NCBI GenBank assembly: GCA_022823185.1
Contig: JAJDXQ010000025.1
Span: 157,507 to 221,506 of the forward strand
Direction of reading: 5' to 3'
Length of the DNA: 64,000 nt
Origin: Caldilineaceae bacterium
Lineage (GTDB): Bacteria > Chloroflexota > Anaerolineae > Caldilineales > Caldilineaceae
Shown: in pieces, positions 45,313-54,520 of the stretch
Layout of the letters: each line of letters opens with the position of its first letter
Numbering within the stretch: position 1 is the first letter of the stretch
The notes under the pieces: generated by a model
What the model was told of the DNA's origin: nothing
Seen by the model: the letters and a program-made list of their open reading frames with translations, nothing else
Databases searched by the model: none
Program-made: the position numbers and the translations under genes

Positions 45313-45389
45313 GCTGCTAACGACAGCAGCGGGAACGAGCAGTGGAAACTGCTGCACAACAACGTGGCCGCGTTCCGCAGGGTGGCGCG
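45313..45389 (+). ncRNA. Hairpin cluster resembling a degraded T-box leader (tentative)
   Basis: Two consecutive hairpins, GCTGCT/AGCAGC (45313-45330) and AGCAGT/ACTGCT with a GGAA loop (45338-45353), are followed by AGGGTGGCGCG at 45379-45389. That sequence matches the T-box core AGGGTGGNACCGCG minus three bases. No plus-strand gene follows, so if real it is a stranded remnant. Confidence 0.2.
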
Positions 45390-45398
45390 AAAAGACGT

Positions 45399-46450
45399 TC
45401 AGGAGGCTCCAAAAGCCCCCTGCACTGCAATCTTAAAAGCCGTCTTCCCGTCCAGCATATAGCCGCTGTCGAGCGCCTCAAAGCCTTCCCGCACCCGCTC
45501 CAAGGGCAGGATGTGGCTGATCACGGCGGCGAAGTCGATTTCGGCGCTTTCCATGACCGCGACCGCGCGCACGAAGTGATGGAAGTTGCTGCCGCGAACG
45601 CCCTCCAGCCGCAGATTGGGGCGGAGAAAGTGCCGGTGCGGGTTTACCTCGATCGTGCCGACATCCACGTAGTGGCCGACCTCGACGAAGACACCGTCCT
45701 CCTTCACCAGCTCCAGCCCTTCGGGGAAGGCCGGCAGAAAGCCCGCCGCCTCGATCACCACGTCGGCGCCGGCGCGGCCCGGCGTCATCCCCAACGCCAT
45801 CTCCCTGCGCTCATCGGCGTCGGGCACGGCCATGATGTCGACCGTCTCGTGCGCGCCCAGCTTGCGTGCAAGCTCCAGACGGCCGGCAGGACCGCCGATG
45901 ACGATCAGCTGGCTCGCGCCGCTGATCCGGGCCGCGATCAAGCACATCATTCCGATCGGACCGGCCCCCTGCACAATGACCGTGTCGCCGATTTTGACTC
46001 CGCCGCGCAACGCGGCATGCACGCCGATCGTGAACGGCTCGGCCAGAACGCCCACCTGCGTCGGCGCATCCGACTTGATTATGCACGACGCCGGATCGGA
46101 CAGGTAGATGTAGTCGGCAAACCGCCGCTGAAGGGCTCCCCCGCGCCGCCGTGACCGGATGCCAGGACAGTGTTGCGGGGATGGAAAACGACACGGTCTC
46201 CCTCCCTGATCGGGGCGCCGTTATAGTCGGTGGTCACGCCTTTGCCCAGGGCCTCGATCACGCCGACGTTTTCGTGGCCCAGCATCGTTGCCCGCCCGAT
46301 CCCCTTCTGCCAGTTATGTAGGTCGGTGCCGCAGATGCCGGCCAGCTCCTGGCGGAGCAGCACCGTGCCGGGCGCGGGGTCGGGCACGGCGTATTCGCCG
46401 ATGCTGAACTCTTTCCCTGCGGTTACAACTGCCTGTCCTGTCCGTGACAT
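45399..46450 (-). pseudogene. Zinc-dependent dehydrogenase paralogue, frameshifted
   Basis: Tandem copy of the preceding dehydrogenase. The N-terminal 110 residues (GICGTD, GHE, VVFHPRN) are in one frame starting at 46450. After GEPFSGG that frame continues as unrelated residues to a stop at 46079. The rest of the protein (LAEPFTIGVH, VQGAGPIGMM onward) is in another frame to 45399. Comparison with the intact copy (…GGCGAAGCCGCC… against …GGCAAACCGCC…, near 46115-46130 on the plus strand) points to a single lost base. No other damage was seen, so the lesion is recent or a sequencing error. As written it cannot make a full enzyme. Confidence 0.8.
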
Positions 46451-46468
46451 CGGGGACCCTCGTCTGTT

Positions 46469-46981
46469 TCAGGCGCTCATGGCGATGAGCTGCGGCTGGA
46501 CCACGCGCGTAAGCTCTTCGACCGTCAGCTGCAGCATCGTCCTGTCGTCGCCGCCGCCGGCGTAGACGAAACCGGGGTCAAGGTCTGCGATCGAGCTGTC
46601 CAGCAGTACCTCCACCGCCGTGCTATGGCCAAATGGCGGCACACCGCCGGCCGGATATCCGAGCAGCTGCAGTACGACATCGGGCGAGGCCAGCTTAATA
46701 CGTTTGATGCCCACGCCGTGCAGGTCCGCCAGCGGGCGCTTCTCCACGCGGCGTTCCCCGTGGCTGATGACGACGAAGGGGGCCGGCGGAGCGCTCCGGT
46801 CCCCTGGTCTTTGCGCCAGAAACAGCAGCGTTTTGAGGATGCGGTCCGTTTCCACACCGAGGGCTGCGGCGGCAGAAGGCACGGTGGGCGTATCACCGAT
46901 TTCACGCAATAGCTGGGCTTCAATACCGTTCTCGTCGATAAATCGTTGCAGGTCGTCGGGTGTACGCATCGGGATGTCCAT
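46469..46981 (-). CDS. YbaK/ProX-family aminoacyl-tRNA deacylase
   Basis: 170 residues, usual length for the YbaK/EbsC family, which hydrolyses mischarged Cys- or Ala-tRNA. Typical stretches are VETDRILKTLLFLA, the lysine-containing segment (the Lys of DRILKTL is probably catalytic), and GYPAGGVPPFGH. It stands 18 bases after the frameshifted dehydrogenase in map order but upstream of it in transcription, so it may lead that short operon. The start ATG at 46981 has a second ATG four codons later. Confidence 0.88.
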   Translation of the reverse strand: MDIPMRTPDDLQRFIDENGIEAQLLREIGDTPTVPSAAAALGVETDRILKTLLFLAQRPGDRSAPPAPFVVISHGERRVEKRPLADLHGVGIKRIKLASPDVVLQLLGYPAGGVPPFGHSTAVEVLLDSSIADLDPGFVYAGGGDDRTMLQLTVEELTRVVQPQLIAMSA

Positions 46982-47136
46982 CGTTTTGAAATACAGTTTC
47001 TCAATGGTTGAAATGTACCAGTACGCCAGGGGATACGCAAACGGATCATGGTCGAAACGCGCCGCAAGTAGCGTACTGCTTGCCGTTGTGATAGCATACT
47101 CTGCGACAGTCGGAATGGAGGTGGCGCCCCCACATT

Positions 47137-47219
47137 CCAGTTTTTTGGCTTTCGATTTTTGGTGAACTTCGGCGCGTGCAAGATGTGACTAAGAACTGAA
47201 AACTGACCACTGAAAACTA
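47137..47219. repeat. Opposed T-rich heptad arrays upstream of the aminotransferase gene
   Basis: A right-pointing array at 47137-47165 and a left-pointing array at 47185-47219 (GTGACTA, AGAACTG, AAAACTG, ACCACTG, AAAACTA) face each other and could pair. This is the only array located between divergent starts rather than at a gene end. Confidence 0.6.
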
Positions 47220-47228
47220 CCCGACGCC

Positions 47229-48374
47229 ATGCCAACCACCTCGATACACGGAACACCCGACTACGCCGAGCTGGATGCGCTGGGGCTGGACCCCTCTGAA
47301 GTCATCTATTTTTCGTCGAATATCAACCCGTATGGCCCGCCGGCGTCGGTCGTCGAAGCCGTTGAGAGCGAGATCAGCCGCTCCTTCCTGGCGCGTTACC
47401 CGGACAGCCGCAGCCAGCGGCTGCGTGAAAAGATCGGCGCTTACCATGGCCTGCCGCCGGACGCGGTGCTGGTGGGGAACGGGACCGCCGACCTGATCTG
47501 GTTGCTGGCGCACGCGTATGGCTTCCAACGCCAGGCCGCCATCCTGTCGCCCACTTTCAGCGAATACGCCGACGGCGTGATCATGGCCGGAGGGCATCCC
47601 ATCCACATTGTCCTGCCCGGCTGGCAGCGTATCGGCCGACGACGCTTTGCGCCAAGCGGCACAACGCTGGCCCAGACGCGGCGGGCGCTGGAGTCGGCCT
47701 CGCCCTGGCTGGTCTTCATCTGCAATCCGAACAACCCCACAGGCGAGTACCTGTCACCGGGTGAACTGCGCTTTTTGTGGGAAGGCGCGCCCGATGCCCT
47801 ATGGGTCATTGATGAGGCTTATGCCGAGTTCACCGAAGACCCATGGAGCGCGGGGCAGTGGGTGATGGCGGGGGCGAATGGCCGAGCGGGGCGGGCGCGC
47901 GGGCCGGGTTGCGTGGTCCTGCGCTCGATGACGAAGGATTTCGCCCTGGGCGGGCTGCGTCTCGGTTACCTGCTGGCCGCCCCGCCGGTCGTCGAACGTC
48001 TGCAACAGGTGCAGCCGCCGTGGAGCGTCAACGGCGTTGCCCAATTGGCCGGGCTGGTTGCGCTGGATGAGCTGAAATGGCGTGAAGAGACGACCACGCG
48101 CCTGCGCAAAGAGGTCCTGGATCTGCAGGAGGGGCTGCGCGATTGCGGATACGCGCCGCTGCCGACGACGGTCAGCTACTTCCTGCTGCCGGTCGGGGAT
48201 GCCAAGTCAGTGCGCGACCGGCTGGTCGCTGAGCGGATGTTTGTGCGCGACTGCACCTCATTCGGCCTGCCTGAGCATATCCGCATCGCGGCCAGGCCGC
48301 CGGACGAGAACGCCCGGCTACTTGACGCCATGGCCCAGTTTTCCCATTTGCCGACTCACGAATCGAAGACATAA
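47229..48374 (+). CDS. PLP-dependent aminotransferase (HisC/CobD-like)
   Basis: 381 residues of the fold-type I class related to histidinol-phosphate aminotransferase and threonine-phosphate decarboxylase. Conserved: VIYFSSNINPYGPP, GNGTADLIWL, CNPNNPTGEYL, VIDEAYAEF, the Schiff-base Lys in SMTKDFALGGLRLGY, and IRIAARP with the carboxylate-binding Arg. SSNINPYGPP resembles CobD proteins, so threonine-phosphate decarboxylase for cobalamin is an alternative, but no other cobalamin gene is nearby. A HAD phosphatase gene follows after 29 bases. Confidence 0.8.
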   Translation: MPTTSIHGTPDYAELDALGLDPSEVIYFSSNINPYGPPASVVEAVESEISRSFLARYPDSRSQRLREKIGAYHGLPPDAVLVGNGTADLIWLLAHAYGFQRQAAILSPTFSEYADGVIMAGGHPIHIVLPGWQRIGRRRFAPSGTTLAQTRRALESASPWLVFICNPNNPTGEYLSPGELRFLWEGAPDALWVIDEAYAEFTEDPWSAGQWVMAGANGRAGRARGPGCVVLRSMTKDFALGGLRLGYLLAAPPVVERLQQVQPPWSVNGVAQLAGLVALDELKWREETTTRLRKEVLDLQEGLRDCGYAPLPTTVSYFLLPVGDAKSVRDRLVAERMFVRDCTSFGLPEHIRIAARPPDENARLLDAMAQFSHLPTHESKT

Positions 48375-48403
48375 GCCGCGACGAACCGCTGGCCGCCGCA
48401 GTC

Positions 48404-49207
48404 ATGATTGAAGCCATCACCTTCGACTTCTGGGACACGATCGCCATTGACGATTCGGATGAGCCGAAGCGCCGCGCCCTGGGCCTGCCGAGCAAGGCCA
48501 ATGCGCGCGTCGAGCTGTTCGCCAGCCACATAACTACGAAGCATCCGGAAATCGGGTACGACCAGGCGGTGCAGGCCTATCAACACGCCCATCAGAATTT
48601 CCAGCACGCCTGGCATGAGGAACAGCATACACCGGGCATTGCGGCCCGCATGTATGATGCCTACGAGTTCCTCGGTTTGCGGCCGGGACCGGGACGGTTC
48701 TCCCGGCTGATGCGCGAGGTCGATGAGCTGATTCGCGAGATCGAGACGATGGAGGTGCGCATTCAACCGGACTTTACGCCGGGCGTGCATGCCGCGCTCG
48801 ACGAGTTGTCCCTGCACTACAAGCTGGGCATCATCTCCGACACGATCCACACAACCGGCCGCGGGCTGCGCTATCTTCTGCAGCGCCAGGGTCTCCTGCG
48901 TTACTTCAACTACATGCTCTTTTCGGACGAAATCGGCGCGTCCAAGCCGGAGCCTGAGGTCTTCCGGCAGGCCGCCCTCGGGCTGGGGGCCGCGCCCTAT
49001 CAGATCGTCCATATCGGCGACCGCGAGAGCAATGACATCCTCGGCCCGCTGTCGATCGGCATGAACGCCATTCTCTTTACCGGCGTCAAAGACCGCGGCA
49101 GCGACGCGACGCAGGCCAGCGCCGTCTGCCGCACGTATGCCGCGCTGCCCACAATCGTCCGACGCCTCTCGGCCACAGTCCGGCCCTTCCAAACCGGGTC
49201 GGCATAG
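48404..49207 (+). CDS. HAD-superfamily hydrolase
   Basis: 267 residues. Motif I FDFWDT near 7-12 (two Asp), motif II ISDT, the Lys of motif III in ASKPEP, and motif IV HIGDRESND are all present. The cap is a helical C1 type (about 20-120). It should hydrolyse a small phosphorylated metabolite. It lies between the aminotransferase and the GCS2-type ligase, and its stop shares one base with the next start, so the three genes form an operon. Substrate not determinable. Confidence 0.88.
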   Translation: MIEAITFDFWDTIAIDDSDEPKRRALGLPSKANARVELFASHITTKHPEIGYDQAVQAYQHAHQNFQHAWHEEQHTPGIAARMYDAYEFLGLRPGPGRFSRLMREVDELIREIETMEVRIQPDFTPGVHAALDELSLHYKLGIISDTIHTTGRGLRYLLQRQGLLRYFNYMLFSDEIGASKPEPEVFRQAALGLGAAPYQIVHIGDRESNDILGPLSIGMNAILFTGVKDRGSDATQASAVCRTYAALPTIVRRLSATVRPFQTGSA

Positions 49208-50613
49208 TGGAGCCTTTTCTGCGCAACGTATACGAATCCCTGGCCGACCGCTTCGCCGCGTGCTTTCCCGCGCGGCTGCAAGGGCCCCGCACCGTCGGCC
49301 GCGAAGCCGAATTCCCTGTGATCGATCAATCCGGCCGCGCTGCCGACATCGACCGGCTGTGGCCCCTCTTGCTGGGGGATGAAGATGCCGCGGAAAACGG
49401 TAAAAGGGGTTCCCTCTCTCCTCTCAAGGTCAAGCGGGATGCCGTCAACACCGACCTGATCGTCGGCCTCGACGGCGCCGCGTACAGCTATGCGCTCGAA
49501 GTGGGCAAGGGCACCATCGAGCTCAACGTCGGCCCCTATGACACCCTGTTTGAACTGGAACGCGCCTTTCGCACAGCATTGGTGAGGCTGATGCGGGCCG
49601 CGGGCCAGCTGGGCTGGCGCGTGCTGGGGTATGGCGTGCAGCCGCTCTCGCCGCCTACGCGCGCCCTGCTCTCGCCCAAACAGCGTTACCACGCCCTCGC
49701 CGACATCATGGGCGCGGACTGGATCTGGTACACCGTAACCGCCAGCGACCAGACCCACGTCGACATCAGCCGCGACGAAGCGGTCGGCATGCTCAATTTC
49801 GGCAATCTGATCGCGCCGGTTGTGATCGCCCTGTGCGCCAATTCGCCGGTCGCGGCAGGAGAGCTTACCGGCGACTGCTCCGGCCGCGAAGGCCGCATGA
49901 TCAGCGCCCGCTACGGCGAACGCCACGGCATGATCGCCCGCCCCTACGCCGACCTGACCGACTTCGTCGCCAGCCTCAGTCGGATGCCCTCTCTCCTGAA
50001 GCGCGATGGAGAACGCCTGCTGCCCGACGGACGCCTCTTCAGCGACGTGCTGCACACCGACTATGGCGCTGCGGGTCGTGAGGGGTTGACTCTGCCCGCC
50101 GGCTCGTTTGACGCCTTTCTGCTGCACGATCACTATATCTGGCACAGCGCCCGCCTGCGCACCGCCTACGCCACCGTCGAGCTGCGCCCGGCCTGCCAGC
50201 AGCCGCCGCACGAACTGATGGCCGCCTCCGCGCTCTATCTGGGGCTGGTCGAGGGGAACGAGGAGATCGTCGAATATTTGCGGGTTGCGCTGGCGCCGGC
50301 TGGCGAGGAGGGAGTGAATCCGGTTCCTCTTTCAGAGTGCTGGCCGCGTATGAGACAGTACCACGAACAGGTAGTCCGCGCCGGCCTGGCCGCGCCCGAA
50401 CCGGCGTCCGGATTCCTGGCCGAAATCCTCGGGCTGGCGGAGGCCGCTCTCACCCGCCGCGGCCACGGCGAAGAAGCTATGCTTGCTCCTCTTTGGCGGC
50501 GGCTTGAGCGGAGAGAAAACCCGGCGCAGCGCATACAGCGGGACTTTGCGGGAGAGGGATTAGAAGGACTGATCGAGTTCTCTGATGTGGGGAGTCATGT
50601 GAGGGAGAGGTAG
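49207..50613 (+). CDS. GCS2-type glutamate-cysteine ligase family protein
   Basis: 468 residues of the carboxylate-amine/glutamate-cysteine ligase 2 fold. The family opening TVGREAEFPVID (about 29-40) supplies metal-binding acids. GTIELNVGPYDTLFELE and TASDQTHVDIS give further active-site strands, and ATVELRPACQQPPHELMA is the conserved late segment. It would join an amino acid to a gamma-carboxyl group, as in the first step of glutathione or a related thiol or gamma-glutamyl compound. The GTG start overlaps the HAD stop (TAGTG). No second-step ligase is present, so the product is uncertain. Confidence 0.78.
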   Translation: MEPFLRNVYESLADRFAACFPARLQGPRTVGREAEFPVIDQSGRAADIDRLWPLLLGDEDAAENGKRGSLSPLKVKRDAVNTDLIVGLDGAAYSYALEVGKGTIELNVGPYDTLFELERAFRTALVRLMRAAGQLGWRVLGYGVQPLSPPTRALLSPKQRYHALADIMGADWIWYTVTASDQTHVDISRDEAVGMLNFGNLIAPVVIALCANSPVAAGELTGDCSGREGRMISARYGERHGMIARPYADLTDFVASLSRMPSLLKRDGERLLPDGRLFSDVLHTDYGAAGREGLTLPAGSFDAFLLHDHYIWHSARLRTAYATVELRPACQQPPHELMAASALYLGLVEGNEEIVEYLRVALAPAGEEGVNPVPLSECWPRMRQYHEQVVRAGLAAPEPASGFLAEILGLAEAALTRRGHGEEAMLAPLWRRLERRENPAQRIQRDFAGEGLEGLIEFSDVGSHVRER

Positions 50614-50677
50614 CGTCCTGTCATCCGGCCCGGTGTGATAAATCGAAATCGCTGACTATCATTAAGGAGAAAACACG

Positions 50678-51004
50678 ATGCCCACCAAATCACTCGATGT
50701 CGCGGGGCAAGCTGCTGACCTTGCCGCACCGATTCACCCAGGAGAACATTTGGCGGAGATAATGCAGGAACTGGGCATCACGCAATACCGCTTGGCCAAG
50801 ACGATAGGCGTTCCTCCGATTCGCATCCATGACATCGTCCACGGCCGCCGGTCGATTACCGCGGACTCGGCGCTGCGAATTGGAAAGGCGCTGGGGATGA
50901 CGCCCGACTTCTGGCTGAATCTGCAGCGGATGTATGACTTGGAACTCGCCCGGACCAGGACTGACACCAGCGAGATAGAACCGCTCGTTGAGGAATCTCT
51001 TTAG
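50678..51004 (+). CDS. HigA-type antitoxin, solitary
   Basis: 108 residues of the HigA/VapI group: PIHPGEHLAEIMQELGITQY leads into an Xre-type helix-turn-helix (about 34-60) and the group signature ALGMTPDFWLNLQRMYDLE. An AAGGAGA ribosome site precedes the ATG. In standard modules a HigB toxin gene directly precedes it, but only 64 non-coding bases separate it from the GCS2 gene, and downstream is an opposed gene. It is therefore an orphan regulator or the survivor of a lost toxin-antitoxin pair. Confidence 0.85.
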   Translation: MPTKSLDVAGQAADLAAPIHPGEHLAEIMQELGITQYRLAKTIGVPPIRIHDIVHGRRSITADSALRIGKALGMTPDFWLNLQRMYDLELARTRTDTSEIEPLVEESL

Positions 51005-51054
51005 AGCAATTACCGCCTGACAGCCAAGCTCCTCAGATCCTGCAGTCGCCTATT

Positions 51055-51285
51055 CTAAGCGAACTCGAATACCGGCATGGCAATGGACTTCGTGGATTCC
51101 GCCTGACCGTGAACCAGAAGACGAATCTTTTCGGTGGAGTCGCGGCTGAAAGATTCTTCCCCACATCGGGCGCAAACAGTAGCCGGGATCCTATCCACAA
51201 GCACATATTGTCCATCAATCTGAAATACTTCAGTCACCAGTTCGTCCCGGCACTCATTCGCATGACAGACCGCGTAAGTGAACAC
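51055..51285 (-). CDS. YgiT/MqsA-type zinc-finger protein, solitary
   Basis: 76 residues from a GTG with AGAGG upstream. It has a pair of cysteines early (CHANEC, spacing four instead of the usual two) and a clean CARC pair at residues 38-41, followed by FSRDSTEKI. This is the YgiT-type zinc-finger domain that forms the N-terminal half of MqsA-like antitoxins. The DNA-binding half and a toxin gene are both absent. It lies tail-to-tail with the HigA-like gene. Possibly a remnant of a toxin-antitoxin locus. Confidence 0.65.
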   Translation of the reverse strand: MFTYAVCHANECRDELVTEVFQIDGQYVLVDRIPATVCARCGEESFSRDSTEKIRLLVHGQAESTKSIAMPVFEFA

Positions 51286-51362
51286 TCTTACCTCTGCTCT
51301 CTGACGTCCCCGCAGTGCCTCCTGCTCTCCCGTTCACTACGTTGCGAGCAGTTAAGAACCAA

Positions 51363-52100
51363 CTAACGCCCTCCGAACAGCTGACCCAGATCCACGTTGG
51401 CGCCGCCGCTCTGGCCCTTGCCGCCGACCTGGGGCATGTACTGGGCGATCTTCTGCGCCAGTTTGTCCATCGGCATGGTCTGCAGATAGGCTTTACCCGG
51501 TCCGCGCAGCGTCGCCAGGAATAGACCCTCGCCGCCGAGCAGAATGTTTTTGAAGCCGCGCACAATCTCGACGTCGAAATCGACCGTCGGATCGATCATG
51601 GCCACGTGGCCGGTGTCGACGCGCAGCAGCTCGCCCGGCTGCAGCTCCTTGACCAGGATCTCGCCGTCGAAGTTGACGAATGCTCTGCCGGGGCCGGTCA
51701 GCCGCTGCAGTATGAAGCCCTCGCCGCCGAACAGGCCTGCGCCGAGCCGCTTGCGGAAATGCATGTCCAGATCGACACTCTTGTCGGCGCACATGAACGC
51801 GTCTTTCTGCACGATCACCGACTGCCCGGCAGCGAGATCGAGGTCGAGGATCTTGCCGGGGAACTCCGCAGAAAAGGCGACTTCGCCCTCGCCCCTGTCG
51901 ACGTAATAGTCGACCACAAAGAGGGATTCGCCGGAAAGCGCGCGTTTGAACATCTTCCCCAGGCCGCCGCCGGTATTGGTATCCATCTCCACGGCCTGCG
52001 TCATCCAGCTCATGCCGCCGGAGGATGAGTAGATGCGCTCACCGGGGGTCAGTGTAACCGTGACAACCGGCAGGGTTGTGCCTTCGATACGGTACTGCAT
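51363..52100 (-). CDS. AIM24-family protein
   Basis: 245 residues, TIGR00266/AIM24 beta-barrel family of unknown biochemical role (mitochondrial members help cristae organisation). Recognised from MSWMTQAVEMDTNTGGG, FPGKILDLDL, GLFGGEGFILQRLTGPG and LGGEGLFLATLRGPGKA. The glycine-rich turns are regularly spaced. The ATG at 52100 has AAGGAG at proper distance, and the GTG three codons earlier does not. It follows the PhyH gene on the same strand. Confidence 0.88.
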   Translation of the reverse strand: MQYRIEGTTLPVVTVTLTPGERIYSSSGGMSWMTQAVEMDTNTGGGLGKMFKRALSGESLFVVDYYVDRGEGEVAFSAEFPGKILDLDLAAGQSVIVQKDAFMCADKSVDLDMHFRKRLGAGLFGGEGFILQRLTGPGRAFVNFDGEILVKELQPGELLRVDTGHVAMIDPTVDFDVEIVRGFKNILLGGEGLFLATLRGPGKAYLQTMPMDKLAQKIAQYMPQVGGKGQSGGANVDLGQLFGGR

Positions 52101-52169
52101 TGACTTCACTCCTTCTTCGTGCGGTGGCTAAGGAACTGCGCTGTGACCATACGGTGGCCACCGCCGTTC

Positions 52170-52940
52170 TCATCGGACGCAACCCTCGAATGTTCGGCCC
52201 TGGATATGATGATAGACCGGCCCTTCGCCGTCCCTGGTGTATTTGGAACGCGACGACATGTAGGAGAGCGCGATCGCGCGGCGCCACCTGTCCGAGCGGT
52301 TGGGCGCGGTGTAGTGGAGCAGGAGCGAGTGGAAGAAGAGCCCGCCGCCCGCCTTCACCGGCGCCAGCTGCATATCGGCCTCGTCATAGTATTCGGGATC
52401 GACTACGTAGTCGTCGGTCACGTCGATATGGGGCTGCGGCCCCCACTTGTGGCTGCCGGGAATGACGGCCATGCAGCCGTTCTCCTCGGTTGCGTCGTCA
52501 AACGCGAACCAGCAGGAGCAGAGGTCCATCGGCTCGATCGGCCAGTAGGGTGAGTCCTGGTGCATACCTTTGGCCGACCCGACTTCGGGCGGTTTCAAGA
52601 GGACCGCGTTGCGGAACATCTTGATGTCCGGGCCGATGATCTGTTCGAGAACGCTGATGATGTTGCCGTTGCTGCCCAGGGCACTGAAGCGGTCATCCGA
52701 TTCGACCAGGCCATCGATTTTACGGATACCGTCGCCCGGCGTATCGACGTGCAATTCTCCGCGCTGGACGCGCGGCTCGATCTGCACGTGGATCCGGTCC
52801 TGCGAGCGGCCGCCGTGGGTATAATCGCGCATACGGGTGCGCAGCCCCTCCACCTCATCCGGCTCCAACAGCCCTTCGACGACCAGGTAGCCGTTGCGCC
52901 GGTAGCTGTCGATCTGCTCCTGCGTGAGTTTGATTGACAT
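52170..52940 (-). CDS. Phytanoyl-CoA dioxygenase (PhyH) family oxygenase
   Basis: 256 residues, usual length for bacterial PhyH proteins. The iron ligands are placed at His 127 and Asp 129 (GMHQDSPYW) and His 209 (LLLHYTAPN). Arg 215 or a nearby Arg could bind 2-oxoglutarate. AAGGAG precedes the ATG by a few bases. It lies downstream of the GH4 gene in the alpha-galactoside operon, so it may hydroxylate a sugar-linked or small polar substrate. Only distantly like the larger PhyH protein at 20540. Confidence 0.88.
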   Translation of the reverse strand: MSIKLTQEQIDSYRRNGYLVVEGLLEPDEVEGLRTRMRDYTHGGRSQDRIHVQIEPRVQRGELHVDTPGDGIRKIDGLVESDDRFSALGSNGNIISVLEQIIGPDIKMFRNAVLLKPPEVGSAKGMHQDSPYWPIEPMDLCSCWFAFDDATEENGCMAVIPGSHKWGPQPHIDVTDDYVVDPEYYDEADMQLAPVKAGGGLFFHSLLLHYTAPNRSDRWRRAIALSYMSSRSKYTRDGEGPVYHHIQGRTFEGCVR

Positions 52941-52960
52941 GTTAACTCCTTGATTCTGAT

Positions 52961-54520
52961 TCAGGCCGGTTCCTTCGTCATCTCGCCTTTATCGGCGGCT
53001 GCGGCGTTCATGGTGGCGGCGGCTTTGTCCTGCGCCATCTCGGCAACGCTCTTGGTATGCAGACGCGCCGCGCCTTTCCAACCTTCCCGCAGCTGCGCGC
53101 GGGTATTGTTGCGCTCAGCCTCTGCCAGCCGGGCCTGCGCCGCGGGGATATGCTCCTGGTACTGCGGCAGCCAGCGCGCCTGAGCCACGAGCATCTCATC
53201 GGTCATCTGCCAGATCTCTTCCGGGTTGCAGACGGCTGCGGTCAGCGGGTCGTGCAGCATCGCCTGCTTGAGCAGCGTCACATCGCCGTGGACGGCCGCT
53301 TCGACCGCCATGCGCTGGACCTGGACGCTGGCGGCGCAAGTGGCGGCGCAGGCCAGGGGCAGATCGCCGACAACGGGCATGTTGATGCCGTTCTTGTCGA
53401 CATAGCCCGGGATCTCGATGCAGCAGCCGTCGGGCAGGTTGGTGATGTGGCCCTGGTTGATCATGTTGAAATGGCCGCGGTAGGGGCGCCCCGTCTCCAG
53501 CCCTTCGATGATATAGGAGCCGTGCTCCTCGCTGCGTTTGTCGGGCGCGATGGTCGGCGGCTCCTGTTTCATCCAGTTGGGGAAATCGGTCTCGAACCAG
53601 TTGCGGCCTTCGGTGCAGACGCGCAGATAGCCGCCGGTCTCGCCGTTGATCCAGCGCGAGAGGTCGATCCAGTCGTTGATCTCGTCGGGGCGTTTGCGGT
53701 ACCAGGGCACGTATTCGCTCACGTGGCCGTTGGATTCGGTGGTGTAGTAGCCGAAGCGGCGGATCATGTCGATGCGCAGCTTCTCGGTGGTTGGGTATTC
53801 CGGGTGGGCCTCGAAGAGCTCCAGCAGGCGCGGCGCCATGTCCATACCCCGCCACTGCACCTGGATGTACCAGGTCTGGTGGTTGATGCCGGCGCAGATG
53901 ATATCGACCTCGTTGCGGTGCACCATGGCGTCAGCCGCGATCAGCCCCTCTTTCTTGGCCCAGTGCTCGATGCAGCTCGCGATCTGCCAGTGGCCGCCCT
54001 GCACGCCGTGGCAGAGGCCGACCGTGGGCACGCCGCCGTACTGGTTGCAGGCCCAGATATTCATCGCCATCGGGTTCGAATAGTTGAGGAAGAGGGCGTC
54101 CGGCTTGGCGACCGCACGGATGTCTTCACAGACGTCCAGCAGCGCGGGGATGGTGCGCTGACCGTACATGATGCCGCCGGCGCAGATCGTATCGCCGACA
54201 CACTGGTCGATGCCGTACTTGAGCGGGATGTCGATATCGAGCTGGAAGGCGTCGAGCCCGCCCTGGCGCACCACCGAGATCACATAGTCGGCGTCGGTGA
54301 TCGCTTCGCGGCGGTCGGTCGTGGGCGTGATCGCGGCGGGCAGGCCGTTGGCATCGATATCCCGCTGCGCCAGCTGCATCACCATATCCAGGTTGCTGGC
54401 GTTGATATCCATGAATGCAAAGTGGGTGTCGGCCAGCTCGGGCACGGCGAGAATATCATGCATCAGCTTGCGGGTGAAGCCGATCGAGCCGGCCCCGATC
54501 ATTGCGATTTTTATCGGCAT
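52961..54520 (-). CDS. GH4-family NAD-dependent glycosidase (alpha-galactosidase/alpha-glucosidase type)
   Basis: 519 residues. NAD-binding GAGSIGFT near residues 9-16 and LNYSNPMAMN, with the metal-site CHGVQGG, identify GH4. This family cleaves glycosides by transient oxidation of C3 with NAD+ and Mn2+ rather than by direct hydrolysis. The ATG at 54520 follows GGAGA; earlier in-frame codons lack a ribosome site. It is placed after two GH36 genes and a sugar importer, so alpha-galactosides, alpha-glucosides or related uronides are the likely substrates. Cytoplasmic. Confidence 0.9.
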   Translation of the reverse strand: MPIKIAMIGAGSIGFTRKLMHDILAVPELADTHFAFMDINASNLDMVMQLAQRDIDANGLPAAITPTTDRREAITDADYVISVVRQGGLDAFQLDIDIPLKYGIDQCVGDTICAGGIMYGQRTIPALLDVCEDIRAVAKPDALFLNYSNPMAMNIWACNQYGGVPTVGLCHGVQGGHWQIASCIEHWAKKEGLIAADAMVHRNEVDIICAGINHQTWYIQVQWRGMDMAPRLLELFEAHPEYPTTEKLRIDMIRRFGYYTTESNGHVSEYVPWYRKRPDEINDWIDLSRWINGETGGYLRVCTEGRNWFETDFPNWMKQEPPTIAPDKRSEEHGSYIIEGLETGRPYRGHFNMINQGHITNLPDGCCIEIPGYVDKNGINMPVVGDLPLACAATCAASVQVQRMAVEAAVHGDVTLLKQAMLHDPLTAAVCNPEEIWQMTDEMLVAQARWLPQYQEHIPAAQARLAEAERNNTRAQLREGWKGAARLHTKSVAEMAQDKAAATMNAAAADKGEMTKEPA

